52,698 nt of DNA, from contig JAGHUD010000034.1 in NCBI GenBank assembly GCA_018065005.1, positions 1 through 52,698 of the forward strand, given 5' to 3'. Position 1 is the stretch's first letter; the number at the start of each line of letters is the position of its first letter. This document shows, piece by piece, positions 33,106 through 42,241 of this stretch. A program made the translations under genes and the position numbers. This stretch comes from Candidatus Physcousia equi (GTDB lineage: Bacteria; Bacteroidota; Bacteroidia; Bacteroidales; Bacteroidaceae). The notes under the pieces are model-generated. The model had not been told where the DNA came from. It did not search any database and saw only the letters and a program-made list of their open reading frames with translations.

Positions 33106-33203
33106 CATGACAACAAGCCACAGGAGAAGAAGTGCCTGAAGAAATAACTCTTTCGCTCTGAAACGAAACAACAACATTATACCATACAACAAAAACTACG
33201 ATT

Positions 33204-33758
33204 ATGAAGAAAACTACATGCTGCATCGCGCTGCTGGCATGCCTCGCCATGAGCAGCTGCAAGAAAGAAGCACAGGCTGCGGAAGGCACCGAAGTGAACA
33301 CCGAAGTGACAGCTGAGAGCACCACCGAAGAGAACTCCGTGACACAAAAACTGGCGGGCGTGGAACTGACCGACCCAGAGGGCAAGACCATCACACTGGC
33401 CTCACTGCGAGGCAGCTACCTCTACATCGACATTTGGGCAAGCTGGTGCAAACCTTGCTGCATGGAGATTCCTTATCTCGAGAAACTCGTGGCAAGCATG
33501 GCTGACCAAGAGAAGGTGCGCTTCCTGAGCATCTCCATCGACCACCAACCCGAAGCCTGGCACGCCAAGCTGGCTGAGGAAAAGCCCTCATGGCCGCAGT
33601 ATTTGGTCAACAGCACCACCACCGACCTCATTAGCGAGACACTCAACTTCAAAAGCATTCCACGCTTCGTCATCATCGACCCAGAAGGCAATGTCGTCAA
33701 TGACGATGCCAAGCGTCCTTCCGACGAGACACTGGAGGCTGACTTGCGCGCGCTCTAA
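33204..33758 (+). CDS. TlpA-like thioredoxin-fold lipoprotein
   Basis: A 184-residue predicted periplasm-facing lipoprotein. Its signal peptide ends in the lipobox AMSSC (Cys19). A Glu/Thr-rich linker (about 22-50) leads to a TlpA/ResA-like thioredoxin domain. The active site WASWCKPC has the redox pair Cys82/Cys85, and the cis-proline is in SIPRFVIIDPEG. An extra Cys86 follows the pair. Such proteins reduce disulfides in envelope proteins or cytochrome c precursors and need electrons from a membrane reductase. The next gene encodes DsbD, the likely donor, though a promoter in the gap suggests separate transcription. Confidence 0.92.
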   Translation: MKKTTCCIALLACLAMSSCKKEAQAAEGTEVNTEVTAESTTEENSVTQKLAGVELTDPEGKTITLASLRGSYLYIDIWASWCKPCCMEIPYLEKLVASMADQEKVRFLSISIDHQPEAWHAKLAEEKPSWPQYLVNSTTTDLISETLNFKSIPRFVIIDPEGNVVNDDAKRPSDETLEADLRAL

Positions 33759-33766
33759 GATGCGGA

Positions 33767-33829
33767 CTACGCAGCGGAAAACGGAACGGTCCCGTAGCGG
33801 AAAACGAAACAACTACGCAGCAGAAAACG
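33767..33829. repeat. degenerate palindrome-type repeat, locus 3
   Basis: Three units resembling CTACGCAGCGGAAAACG lie at about 33767, 33790 and 33813. They keep the GCAGCxGAAAAC half of the 22-bp palindrome family but have lost the GTTTCTG arm. They lie right after the TlpA-like gene. Confidence 0.55.
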
Positions 33830-33969
33830 AAAGAGGACTGACAAACTGATAGGGGCGAACTGCGCTAAAGGAACGCAACAAAAGGTTAAAAAACATAAAA
33901 TAACGGGCACGATAATAAGTAAGAAACACTTATTTTTGTGCCAGTTTTTGTTATGTGCCAAAAAAGTCG

Positions 33970-33978
33970 TAACTTTGC
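33970..33978 (+). promoter_or_regulatory. promoter -7 box for dsbD
   Basis: TAACTTTGC matches the consensus. It lies inside the longest possible dsbD reading frame, which supports the later start at 34023. Confidence 0.7.
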
Positions 33979-34022
33979 GCACAAATAATCAATTACGTAT
34001 CACGTTAGGCGCACACAACGCA

Positions 34023-36110
34023 ATGAAAAAAATCCTATTCTCTCTGCTCATGATCTGCTGCACACTGTCTGCAGCGGCTCAACTTGCTTCACCCGTAAAG
34101 TTCACGGTGAAGGAAAACAAAGTCTCTGACAGCGAAATCGAAGTGGTCTTCACTGGCAAAATCGATGCTGGATGGCACGTCTATGGCACAGACATCAAGG
34201 ATGGTGGTCCCACCAAGGCTGAACTGACCATCGAGAAAGCCAAGGGCGTGAAGCCCAAGGGCAGTCTAAAGGCCAAGGGCAACATACACAAGGCCATGGA
34301 CGACATGTTTGGCATGGAGGTGAGCTACATGGAAGGGACAGCCACCTTCGTGCAGAGCTTCACCATCACGGAAGAGCAGTATGAGGTGAGCGGATATCTC
34401 ACCTATGGTGCTTGCAACGACGAGAACTGCATTCCACCCTCTGATGTGGACTTCGAATTTAAGGGCACCGGCAAACCCGAACCCGCACAAGTGGCAAGCA
34501 ACAACACGGCTGAGGCTGACAAGAAGGGCAACGAGAAGGTCGACGAGGCAGCTGCCATCGAGACTGCTGCTGAGGAGATGAAGCAGACAGAACCTGAAAC
34601 AACAGCTGACTCACTTGCTGCACAGACCGACAGCGTTGCCACAACGACCTCCGACACCGGACTCTGGACACCCGTCATCGACGAACTGAAGGCTTTTGGC
34701 GAAGACAATGCGTACACGTCAGAAAAAGGTCTGCTCGCCATCTTCCTGCTCGGCTTGGTGGGTGGATTCATTGCCCTGCTCACACCTTGTGTATGGCCCA
34801 TCATACCGATGACCGTGAGCTTCTTCCTCAAGCGCAGCAAGGACGACAAGAAGAAGGGTGTGCGCGACGCTATGCTCTATGGTCTGAGCATCGTGGTCAT
34901 CTACGTTTTCCTCGGTCTGGTGGTGACGCTCTGTTTCGGTGCCAGCGCGCTCAACTCGCTCTCCACCAATGCCATCTTCAACATCTTCTTCTGCCTCATG
35001 TTGCTGGTGTTTGCTGCCAGCTTCCTGGGCGGCTTCGAACTGACCCTGCCTTCAAGCTGGGGCAATGCCGTCGACAACAAGGCCAACAAGACGAGCGGCA
35101 TCCTGAGCATCTTCCTCATGGCATTCACACTCTCACTGGTCAGCTTCAGCTGCACAGGTCCTATCATCGGTTTCCTCTTGGTGGAGATGGGCACAAGCGG
35201 CAACATCATCGCACCCACAGTGGGCATGCTGGGCTTTGCCATCGCATTGGCGCTGCCATTCACGCTCTTCGCACTCTTCCCCACATGGCTCAAGTCGGCT
35301 CCCAAGAGTGGCAACTGGATGAACTGCATCAAGGTGTGCCTGGGATTCCTCGAACTCGCCTTTGCCCTCAAGTTCCTCAGCGTGGCAGACCTCGCCTATG
35401 GCTGGCATCTGCTCGACCGTGAGGTGTTCCTCTCCCTCTGGATTGTCATCTTCGCACTGCTCGGTGCCTACCTCATCGGATGGATTCGTTTCCCTCACGA
35501 CGAGGACGAATACGACGAGATGGGTGAGGTGGTTGTGAACCACCGCACGGGCATCACACGCTTCTTCCTGGCACTCTGCTCCTTCGCCTTTGCACTCTAC
35601 ATGGTGCCGGGTCTCTGGGGGGCGCCCTGCAAGGCTGTGAGCGCATTCGCTCCTCCCATGAACACTCAGGACTTCAACCTCCAAAAGGAGGAAGTCGTGG
35701 AGGCACAGTTCACCGACTATGAAGCTGGCATGGCTTATGCTAAGCAGGTGGGCAAACCCGTTATGCTCGACTTTACGGGCTTCGGCTGCGTCAACTGCCG
35801 CAAGATGGAGGCTGCCGTCTGGACCGACCCCACTGTGCAGCAACTCATCCGTGAGAACTATGTGCTCATCTCGCTCTTCGTCGACGACAAGACCTCGCTC
35901 CCCGAAGTGCAAGAGGTGCCTGAGAACGGCAGCACGACAAAACTGCGCACCGTGGGCGACAAGTGGAGCTTTCTGCAGCGCATCAAGTTCGGCGCCAACG
36001 CGCAACCCTTCTACGTGCTGCTCGATGCCGAAGGGCATCCGCTCAACACGAGTTACTCTTTCAATGAGGACATACAGGAGTTCATCAAGTGGTTGGAACT
36101 GAAGAAATGA
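34023..36110 (+). CDS. dsbD: thiol:disulfide interchange protein DsbD
   Basis: DsbD moves electrons from cytoplasmic thioredoxin across the inner membrane to periplasmic thiol proteins. The 695-residue product has a signal peptide (MKKILFSLLMICCTLSAAAQ) and an N-terminal domain (about 25-150) with the pair ACNDENC. A Glu/Thr/Ala-rich linker follows, then eight or so membrane helices from about 235 to 535 with the buried cysteines in LLTPCVWPIIP and LVSFSCTGPIIG. The C-terminal thioredoxin domain has the pair FGCVNC (Cys589/Cys592). All three cysteine pairs are thus intact. It lies between a TlpA-like lipoprotein and an M16 peptidase. Confidence 0.95.
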   Translation: MKKILFSLLMICCTLSAAAQLASPVKFTVKENKVSDSEIEVVFTGKIDAGWHVYGTDIKDGGPTKAELTIEKAKGVKPKGSLKAKGNIHKAMDDMFGMEVSYMEGTATFVQSFTITEEQYEVSGYLTYGACNDENCIPPSDVDFEFKGTGKPEPAQVASNNTAEADKKGNEKVDEAAAIETAAEEMKQTEPETTADSLAAQTDSVATTTSDTGLWTPVIDELKAFGEDNAYTSEKGLLAIFLLGLVGGFIALLTPCVWPIIPMTVSFFLKRSKDDKKKGVRDAMLYGLSIVVIYVFLGLVVTLCFGASALNSLSTNAIFNIFFCLMLLVFAASFLGGFELTLPSSWGNAVDNKANKTSGILSIFLMAFTLSLVSFSCTGPIIGFLLVEMGTSGNIIAPTVGMLGFAIALALPFTLFALFPTWLKSAPKSGNWMNCIKVCLGFLELAFALKFLSVADLAYGWHLLDREVFLSLWIVIFALLGAYLIGWIRFPHDEDEYDEMGEVVVNHRTGITRFFLALCSFAFALYMVPGLWGAPCKAVSAFAPPMNTQDFNLQKEEVVEAQFTDYEAGMAYAKQVGKPVMLDFTGFGCVNCRKMEAAVWTDPTVQQLIRENYVLISLFVDDKTSLPEVQEVPENGSTTKLRTVGDKWSFLQRIKFGANAQPFYVLLDAEGHPLNTSYSFNEDIQEFIKWLELKK

Positions 36111-36187
36111 ACAAAACAGAGAGAGAGGGGGCAGGATATGCCCTCGCTCAGAACATAGAGCAAAACAAATAAGCCAAATAAGAAACA

Positions 36188-39037
36188 ATGAAATTCAGAA
36201 TGATTCTTGCTGCGGCAGCTCTGGCATGCACCTCGCTGCTCAGCGCACAGTCGCAAGAAGAGATGGCAGCCATGCAGCAAGCTATGCTGCAACAACTGCC
36301 CATGGACCCCGGCACCCGATATGGCAAGCTGGACAATGGTCTGACCTACTACATTCGACACAACGAACGACCCATCGGACAGGCCAACTTCTACATCGCA
36401 CAGAAGGTGGGCTCTGTGCTCGAAGAGGACAACCAACGCGGTTTGGCACACTTCCTGGAGCACATGTGCTTCAACGGAACAAAGAACTTCCCCGGCAACC
36501 AGGTCATCCGTTATCTGGAGAGCATCGGCGTGAAGTTTGGCGAACAGCTCAACGCCTACACCAGCGTGGACGAAACGGTCTACAACATCAACAACGTGCC
36601 CACCACCAGAGAAGCCACCATCGACAGCGTGCTGCTCATCCTGCACGACTGGAGCCATGACCTCATCCTCGACCCTAAGGAAATCGACAAGGAGCGTGGC
36701 GTCATACACGAGGAATGGCGCATGCGCAGCAGCGCAGTCATGCGCATCTATGAGCGACAACTGCCCCGACTGCTCAGCAACAGCCGACCCGGCAACCGCT
36801 TGCCCATCGGCACGATGGACGTCATCGACAACTTCAAACCCGAAGCACTGCGTGCCTACTATGAGAAGTGGTATCGACCCGACCAGCAAGCCATCATCGT
36901 GGTGGGCGACCTCGATGTGGATCATGTGGAGGCTAAAATCAAGGAATACTTCAACAGCATCCAGATGCCCGAGAATGCTGCCGAACGTGTCTACTACGAT
37001 GTACCCGACAACAACGAACCCATCGTGGCTTGCGACAAGGATAAGGAGCAGAGCGTGGGCATCGTGATGATCTTCAACAAACACAAACAGCTCGTACCCA
37101 CAGAATACAAGAACACGGTGAACGGCATCGTCACAGAACTCGCCGTAGGCATGGCTTGCACCATGCTCAACCAGCGCATCAGCGAACTCGCACTCAACCC
37201 AGAGGCGCCTTTCATCCAGGCGGGCGTGGAGGACGGCGACTTCATCCTCTCTAAGGTGACCAAGGCACTGAACACCGTCGTCGTGCCCAAAGAAGGAAAA
37301 ATAGACGACGCTGTGAAGACGGTCATGGCTGAGGTGTATCGCGCTGCCGAGCATGGATTCACCGCCACCGAATATGCTCGCTGCAAGGCTGAGGTGCTCA
37401 GCCGCATGGAGAGTGCCTACCAGAACCGCGACAAGCGCGAGAACGACTCCTACATACAGGAGTGTGTGCAGCACTTCCTCGAAAACGATCCTATGCCTGG
37501 CATCGAGATGGAATATCAACTCTACAATGCACTCGCCGGACAAATTCCTGTTGAGGACATCAATGAGGCTCTGAAGCAACTGGTCAGCGTGAGCGACACA
37601 AACCTCGTGGTCCTGAGCATGAACCCCGACAAGGAGGGATATGTACAGCCCACCGAACAGCAACTGCTCAACGACATACACGCCACGCAGCAGATGGAAC
37701 TCGCTCCCTATGTGGACAACGTGAAGGAAGAGCCTCTCATCCCCGAACTGCCCACGCCCGGCAAGATTGTGACTGAGAAGGAGGCTGAATTTGGTGCAAA
37801 AGAAATCACGTTGAGCAATGGCGTGAAGGTGGTCTACAAGAAGACAGACTTCAAGGACAACGAAGTGCTCATGAACGCCTACAGCGATGGCGGAACAGGA
37901 CGCTACCCAGACCGTGATGCCGTGACGCTCGAACTCTACAGCGACTTCATCGGTCGATCTGGTTTGGGCAACTTCACCCAAGTGGAACTCGAAAAGGCTC
38001 TTGCTGGCAAGCAGGCAAGCGTTTCGCCCAGCATCACAAGCCGAAGCGAATATCTGAAGGGACGCGCAGTGCCTAAGGATCTGCGCACCATGTTCGAACT
38101 CACTTACCTGCGCTTCCAAAAGCCCCTGCGCGACGACAAGGCGGTGGGTTCGATGATGATGCAGGTGCGCGAAGCGCTTCGCAATCGCGACGTGAATCCC
38201 CAGACGGCGTTGTCCGACAGCATCAAGACCACCCTCTACGGCAATCATCCCCGCCTCGTGCTGTTGAAGGAAGAAGAACTCGACAAGGCGGACTATAGTC
38301 GCGCTCTCGACATCTACGCCGACCGCTATGCGGATGCCAGCGACTTCACCTTCGTCTTCTGCGGCAACTTCGATGAGGACAGTCTGCGCACCTTCTCCGA
38401 ACAGTATCTCGCCACCTTGCCTGCACTGAACAGAGCAGAAAAGGCTGTCGACTGCAAGTTTGGAGCACTAACGGGTGTGCGAGAGAACATCTTTGCACGC
38501 AAGCAAGAACAACCACAGTGCATCATGTTCGTGGCTCAGCACTTCCCTATGGAACACTCCGTGAAGAACAGCATTGCACTGAGCATCATGGGACAGTGTC
38601 TCGACATGCGTATGCTCGAAGTGGTGCGTGAAGAAATGAGCGCTGCCTACAGCACCAGTGTGGGCGCAAGCCTATCCATGGGCAGCGACGGCAACTACAA
38701 GGCAAACTTGCAGTTCATGGCTCCCATCAAGCCCGAGAAGCTCAAGGCTGTGCGCAAGGCTGTGGACAAGGAAATGAAGCAGGCAGCCAAGAAGGGATTT
38801 GATGAGAAGTACATCAGCAAGGTCAAGGAATACATGGTGAAGAGCTACAAGGAGGGTGAACGCGAAAATGGCAGCTGGCTCAGCTACATCGAGACGCTCC
38901 GCCGCGAAGGCATCGATGGCTACCATGGCTTCGCTGAGGCTGTGACGGGCATCACCAATGACGACCTCAAGGCTGTAGCAAAGCTGTTCCTCAACTGCGG
39001 CAACAAAGCTACCGTCATCATGACACCCGAGAAATGA
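36188..39037 (+). CDS. M16-family zinc metallopeptidase
   Basis: A 949-residue secreted peptidase of the pitrilysin/insulinase family. After a signal peptide (ALACTSLLSAQS) comes the catalytic half. It contains the inverted zinc motif HFLEH (His88-His92) and, about 77 residues later, the downstream Glu in ERGVIHEEWRMR. The inactive second half starts near residue 530 and carries no HxxEH motif. Substrates are peptides in a closed chamber; the physiological one is unknown. The stop codon overlaps the pdxB start (ATGA), implying coupled translation. Confidence 0.94.
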   Translation: MKFRMILAAAALACTSLLSAQSQEEMAAMQQAMLQQLPMDPGTRYGKLDNGLTYYIRHNERPIGQANFYIAQKVGSVLEEDNQRGLAHFLEHMCFNGTKNFPGNQVIRYLESIGVKFGEQLNAYTSVDETVYNINNVPTTREATIDSVLLILHDWSHDLILDPKEIDKERGVIHEEWRMRSSAVMRIYERQLPRLLSNSRPGNRLPIGTMDVIDNFKPEALRAYYEKWYRPDQQAIIVVGDLDVDHVEAKIKEYFNSIQMPENAAERVYYDVPDNNEPIVACDKDKEQSVGIVMIFNKHKQLVPTEYKNTVNGIVTELAVGMACTMLNQRISELALNPEAPFIQAGVEDGDFILSKVTKALNTVVVPKEGKIDDAVKTVMAEVYRAAEHGFTATEYARCKAEVLSRMESAYQNRDKRENDSYIQECVQHFLENDPMPGIEMEYQLYNALAGQIPVEDINEALKQLVSVSDTNLVVLSMNPDKEGYVQPTEQQLLNDIHATQQMELAPYVDNVKEEPLIPELPTPGKIVTEKEAEFGAKEITLSNGVKVVYKKTDFKDNEVLMNAYSDGGTGRYPDRDAVTLELYSDFIGRSGLGNFTQVELEKALAGKQASVSPSITSRSEYLKGRAVPKDLRTMFELTYLRFQKPLRDDKAVGSMMMQVREALRNRDVNPQTALSDSIKTTLYGNHPRLVLLKEEELDKADYSRALDIYADRYADASDFTFVFCGNFDEDSLRTFSEQYLATLPALNRAEKAVDCKFGALTGVRENIFARKQEQPQCIMFVAQHFPMEHSVKNSIALSIMGQCLDMRMLEVVREEMSAAYSTSVGASLSMGSDGNYKANLQFMAPIKPEKLKAVRKAVDKEMKQAAKKGFDEKYISKVKEYMVKSYKEGERENGSWLSYIETLRREGIDGYHGFAEAVTGITNDDLKAVAKLFLNCGNKATVIMTPEK

Positions 39038-40050
39038 AAATCGTTGTAGACGACAAGATTCCCTACATCCAAGGACAGATAGAGCGCCTCGCTGACGAGG
39101 TGCTCTATCTGCCTGGTGCTGCCATCACAGCAGACGATGTGCGCGATGCTGATGTGCTCATCGTGCGCACCCGCACCCGCTGCAACGAGGCATTGCTTGA
39201 GGGCAGCCGAGTGCGACTCGTTGTGACGGCTACGATTGGATTCGACCACATCGACACACGCTATCTGGAACGATCGGGCATCCAATGGACCAACTGTCCG
39301 GGATGCAATGCCACCAGCGTGGCACAGTATGTGCGCAACACGCTCTACCTTCTCGAACGGGAAGGACAACTCGCACAACCGCTCGACACGCTCACCCTAG
39401 CCATCATCGGCGTGGGACATGTGGGCACGGCTGTGTTGGAAGCTTGCCGACCGCTCGTTCGTCGTGTGATGCTCTGCGACCCACCGAAAGGTCTCAATGT
39501 GCCGCTTGACCAAATAGCACGTGAGGCGGATCTCATCACTCTGCACACACCGCTCATTCATGGCGGTCAACACCCAACCTACCATCTGCTCGACGAAATG
39601 TTCTTCCAACACCTGCAGCGACGCCCTGTCGTTATCAACGCGGCACGCGGTGGCGTACTCGATGAGACTTCGCTACTCTCCGCACTCAACGACGGGCGTG
39701 TGGCGAATGCTATCATCGACACTTGGGAGAATGAGCCTACACCCGCGCGCGTATTATTAAATAAGGTATATATAGGCACTCCACACATTGCCGGCTACAG
39801 TGCCGATGGCAAGGCGAATGCCACGCGCATGGCACTCGAGGCGGTTCGTGCATGGATGGGAAAAGAGGATGCCGACATACAGGTATGCCCACCGACTCTG
39901 GACAAGGGAATCATTCCTGCCACCAACCCCATCGACCGCGCACTGCAGCTCTACAACCCACACGAAGACAGCGCACGACTGAAGCACCATCCCGAAGAGT
40001 TTGAGCAACTGCGCGGCAACTATCCGCTGCGTCGCGAACATTTTGACTGA
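39034..40050 (+). CDS. pdxB: 4-phosphoerythronate dehydrogenase
   Basis: PdxB oxidises 4-phospho-D-erythronate in the DXP-independent branch of pyridoxal phosphate synthesis. The 338-residue product is a D-2-hydroxyacid dehydrogenase with IGVGHVGTAVLEACRPL for NAD binding (about 128-144). The catalytic Arg lies in VINAARGGVLDE, and the family-typical NCPGCNATSVAQYV is present. The His/Glu pair lies around WENEP and GTPHIAGYS. The C-terminal part is the PdxB dimerisation region. It overlaps the M16 gene by four bases. Confidence 0.95.
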   Translation: MKIVVDDKIPYIQGQIERLADEVLYLPGAAITADDVRDADVLIVRTRTRCNEALLEGSRVRLVVTATIGFDHIDTRYLERSGIQWTNCPGCNATSVAQYVRNTLYLLEREGQLAQPLDTLTLAIIGVGHVGTAVLEACRPLVRRVMLCDPPKGLNVPLDQIAREADLITLHTPLIHGGQHPTYHLLDEMFFQHLQRRPVVINAARGGVLDETSLLSALNDGRVANAIIDTWENEPTPARVLLNKVYIGTPHIAGYSADGKANATRMALEAVRAWMGKEDADIQVCPPTLDKGIIPATNPIDRALQLYNPHEDSARLKHHPEEFEQLRGNYPLRREHFD

Positions 40051-40124
40051 ACAGAACAAGGCAGGATTAAGGCACTTCTCCATAACATGTGCCGCATCCA
40101 TACACACAAGAATCCGTATCAGGG

Positions 40125-40181
40125 TATCCACGCATAGACAAGAAAACATAGGATATCCACGCATAGACAAGAAAACATGGC
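40125..40181. repeat. 29-bp tandem duplication covering the flippase start region
   Basis: TATCCACGCATAGACAAG followed by AAAACAT(A/G)GG occurs at 40125 and 40154, two head-to-tail copies 29 bases apart. The second copy holds the start codon (AAAACATGG, ATG at 40177); the first has ATA at that place. Confidence 0.9.
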
Positions 40182-41634
40182 AGGAATACGTTACAAAGAC
40201 ATACTGAAAGCAACAAGTCTCTTTGCTGGCATCAACGGACTGAGCATACTGCTGCAGATGTGCCGCACAAAGTTGGCAGCACTCTTCCTGGGCTCATCAG
40301 GAATGGGACTGAACGCCATCTTCAACGAAACCATTGAACTCATCCACAGCACATCGAATGTGGGAATGGACAAGTGCGGTGTGCGCGAAGTGTCAAGAGC
40401 TTTTGGCGAACGCGAGCAAGAAGGTGGCGAAGAGCGATTGCGCGATGCCATCATGCTGACACGCTCGTGGGTGCTGCTCTTTGCGCTCATTGGCACCCTC
40501 CTGTGCCTTGTGTTGGCAGAGCCCATATCCCGCTGGACCTTCGAAAACGATGAGCAGACAACCAACTACATGCTGCTCTCACCCGCCGTAGGACTGCTCA
40601 CCCTCACTTGCGGAGAATATTGCGTGCTGCGCGGCATACAACGACTGCGCAGCGTGGCTTTGGTTTCCATACTGCAAGTGGTGGCAAGCTTGGTGACAAC
40701 CATCCCACTCTACTACTTCTGGGGCATGAAGGCAGTCGTGCTGGCCATCCTCCTGCTTTCTTTCAGCTCGTTCTGCATCACGGCAAGTTTCTCCTATCGC
40801 TTCTACCGTCCACAATTCTGTTTCAGTCAGAAGTACCTGAAACGCGGATATTCAATGCTCGTCATCGGCATCTTTTTTGTTCTGGCAGGCTTCCTCAGCC
40901 ACGGCTCGAAATTGGCAGTGCAAGCCTTCCTCAACAGAGAGGGGTCGCTCGACGTGGTCGGACTGTTCAAGTCAGGCTACTCACTCGTCTTTGTCTACTG
41001 CGGCATGATCTTCACCGCACTCGACACCGACTACTTTCCGCGCTTGTCCAGCATCTTCAGTCATCGCGAACAACTGCACAAAACGGTCAACCGACAGATC
41101 GAGGTGATGATGACACTCGTCTTGCCGATTATCCTCTTCATGCTCTTCGCTATGCCAGCGCTGGTCCCACTGCTGCTTTCCAACAAATTCATGCCCGTCG
41201 TTCCGATGGCACAAATTGCCGTAACAGGACTGCTCTTCCGCACGGTCTATCTCCCGGCATCCTTCATGCCCCTGGCAGGTGGCGACTCACGCACCTATCT
41301 CGTCATTCAAGCCATCTCCTATCTCTTCTTTATTCCCCCCATCATCATCGGCTACAACTGGATGGGACTGACAGGAACCGGTCTCGGACTACTCGTGAGC
41401 TGCCTTGTCGACCTTGCCATAGGCATCGGTGTGGCACGCATCCGCTATCACATCCATGTGGCACGCCGCATCCTCTACCGCCTCGTTGCCTACGCCATCG
41501 CCATCGGTCTTGCCTTTGCGAGCGTGGAATGGCTCAGCGGGTGGGCTTACTGGGCAGTTGGAGGCACGATGCTCCTCTGCTCGTGCATCCATTGCTGGCA
41601 ACAGTTAAGAGGACAGATTCGGCAGGACGCATAA
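40177..41634 (+). CDS. polysaccharide flippase (Wzx/MATE-like, MOP superfamily)
   Basis: A 485-residue inner-membrane protein with about 12-14 hydrophobic helices. It resembles polysaccharide exporters of the MOP superfamily, which flip lipid-linked glycans across the membrane. The opening KATSLFAGINGLSILLQMCRTKLAALFLG is typical of these proteins. PIILFMLFAMPALVPLLLSNKF, near residue 310, matches their conserved second-half segment. No glycosyltransferase genes lie next to it, so the cargo is unknown. The start is placed at the ATG within the second copy of a 29-bp repeat. Confidence 0.9.
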   Translation: MAGIRYKDILKATSLFAGINGLSILLQMCRTKLAALFLGSSGMGLNAIFNETIELIHSTSNVGMDKCGVREVSRAFGEREQEGGEERLRDAIMLTRSWVLLFALIGTLLCLVLAEPISRWTFENDEQTTNYMLLSPAVGLLTLTCGEYCVLRGIQRLRSVALVSILQVVASLVTTIPLYYFWGMKAVVLAILLLSFSSFCITASFSYRFYRPQFCFSQKYLKRGYSMLVIGIFFVLAGFLSHGSKLAVQAFLNREGSLDVVGLFKSGYSLVFVYCGMIFTALDTDYFPRLSSIFSHREQLHKTVNRQIEVMMTLVLPIILFMLFAMPALVPLLLSNKFMPVVPMAQIAVTGLLFRTVYLPASFMPLAGGDSRTYLVIQAISYLFFIPPIIIGYNWMGLTGTGLGLLVSCLVDLAIGIGVARIRYHIHVARRILYRLVAYAIAIGLAFASVEWLSGWAYWAVGGTMLLCSCIHCWQQLRGQIRQDA

Positions 41635-41670
41635 CCATGTGCATGAAATACGCAATTTAGAGCAATAATC

Positions 41671-41702
41671 TGCACATTTCTGCACGAACATGTGCACTTT
41701 TT
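41671..41702 (+). terminator. terminator after the flippase gene
   Basis: Stem TGCACAT / ATGTGCA (41671-41677 and 41690-41696) with a 12-base loop is followed by CTTTTT. Confidence 0.75.
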
Positions 41703-41746
41703 GTCATTTTTTACGCAAATAATTTGCTCAGTTTGCAAAAATGCGC

Positions 41747-41755
41747 TAACTTTGC
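41747..41755 (+). promoter_or_regulatory. promoter -7 box for acpP
   Basis: TAACTTTGC matches the consensus, with TTTGC repeats upstream; the leader is about 75 bases and A-rich before the start. Confidence 0.7.
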
Positions 41756-41831
41756 ATCGCAAATTAAAGATTTGCTTTAGAAAAAGACGAAAATAAAAAT
41801 AAAGTTTTATAAACACTAAACACTGAAAATT

Positions 41832-42071
41832 ATGTCAGAAATTGAAGCAAAAGTAAAGGAGATTATCGTTGAGAAGTTAGGTGTTGACGAGGCAGACGTA
41901 GTTGCTGAAGCATCTTTCACCAATGATTTGGGTGCTGACTCTCTGGACACCGTAGAGCTCATCATGGAGTTCGAGAACAAGTTCAGCATCACCATCCCCG
42001 ATGATCAGGCAGAGAAGATCTCTACTGTAGGCGACGCTATCAGCTACATCGAGGAGCATCAGAACGCTTAA
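41832..42071 (+). CDS. acpP: acyl carrier protein
   Basis: ACP carries growing fatty acyl chains on phosphopantetheine. The 79-residue acidic product has the attachment motif [15 protein letters not shown] with Ser37. Length and the four-helix pattern are normal. It is followed by a hairpin terminator and then fabF and rnc, the typical Bacteroidetes order. The terminator probably sets a high acpP to fabF ratio. Confidence 0.98.
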   Translation: MSEIEAKVKEIIVEKLGVDEADVVAEASFTNDLGADSLDTVELIMEFENKFSITIPDDQAEKISTVGDAISYIEEHQNA

Positions 42072-42089
42072 CTCCAAGCAATAGGTATT

Positions 42090-42141
42090 AGGATTTACTC
42101 CACACTTTAGGGTGTAGTGGGTGAATCCTATTTTCTTTTTT
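42090..42141 (+). terminator. terminator or attenuator between acpP and fabF
   Basis: AGGATT...AATCCT (42090-42095 and 42124-42129), with inner pairing CCACAC/GGTGT-type, is followed by a T-rich run (42130-42141). No promoter is obvious before fabF, so partial read-through is likely. Confidence 0.8.
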
Positions 42142-42241
42142 CAGTAACCACTAATGAATTGCGGGTAAGTTCGAACGAGGCAGACAAGCCCCTAAAAAGA
42201 CATTCAACCGCCATTCACACAAAATAATTCGAACGAAATTT

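Larger units (their letters stand above)
32847..33203. other. 357-base gap between C10 pseudogene and TlpA-like gene
   Basis: It contains a terminator-like hairpin (32890-32932), a G-rich tract, a 23-bp tandem repeat (32984-33052) and the promoter of the TlpA-like gene (33097-33105). No gene is seen. Confidence 0.6.

Noticed and set aside
33936..34022. N-terminal extension of DsbD from an ATG at 33936
   Set aside because: It would begin before the promoter box at 33970-33978 and lacks a signal peptide; the ATG at 34023 leads directly into one.
36053..38248. Long open frame (731 codons) on the minus strand opposite the M16 peptidase gene
   Set aside because: It is a shadow of the M16 gene with no start context, signal or recognisable motif.
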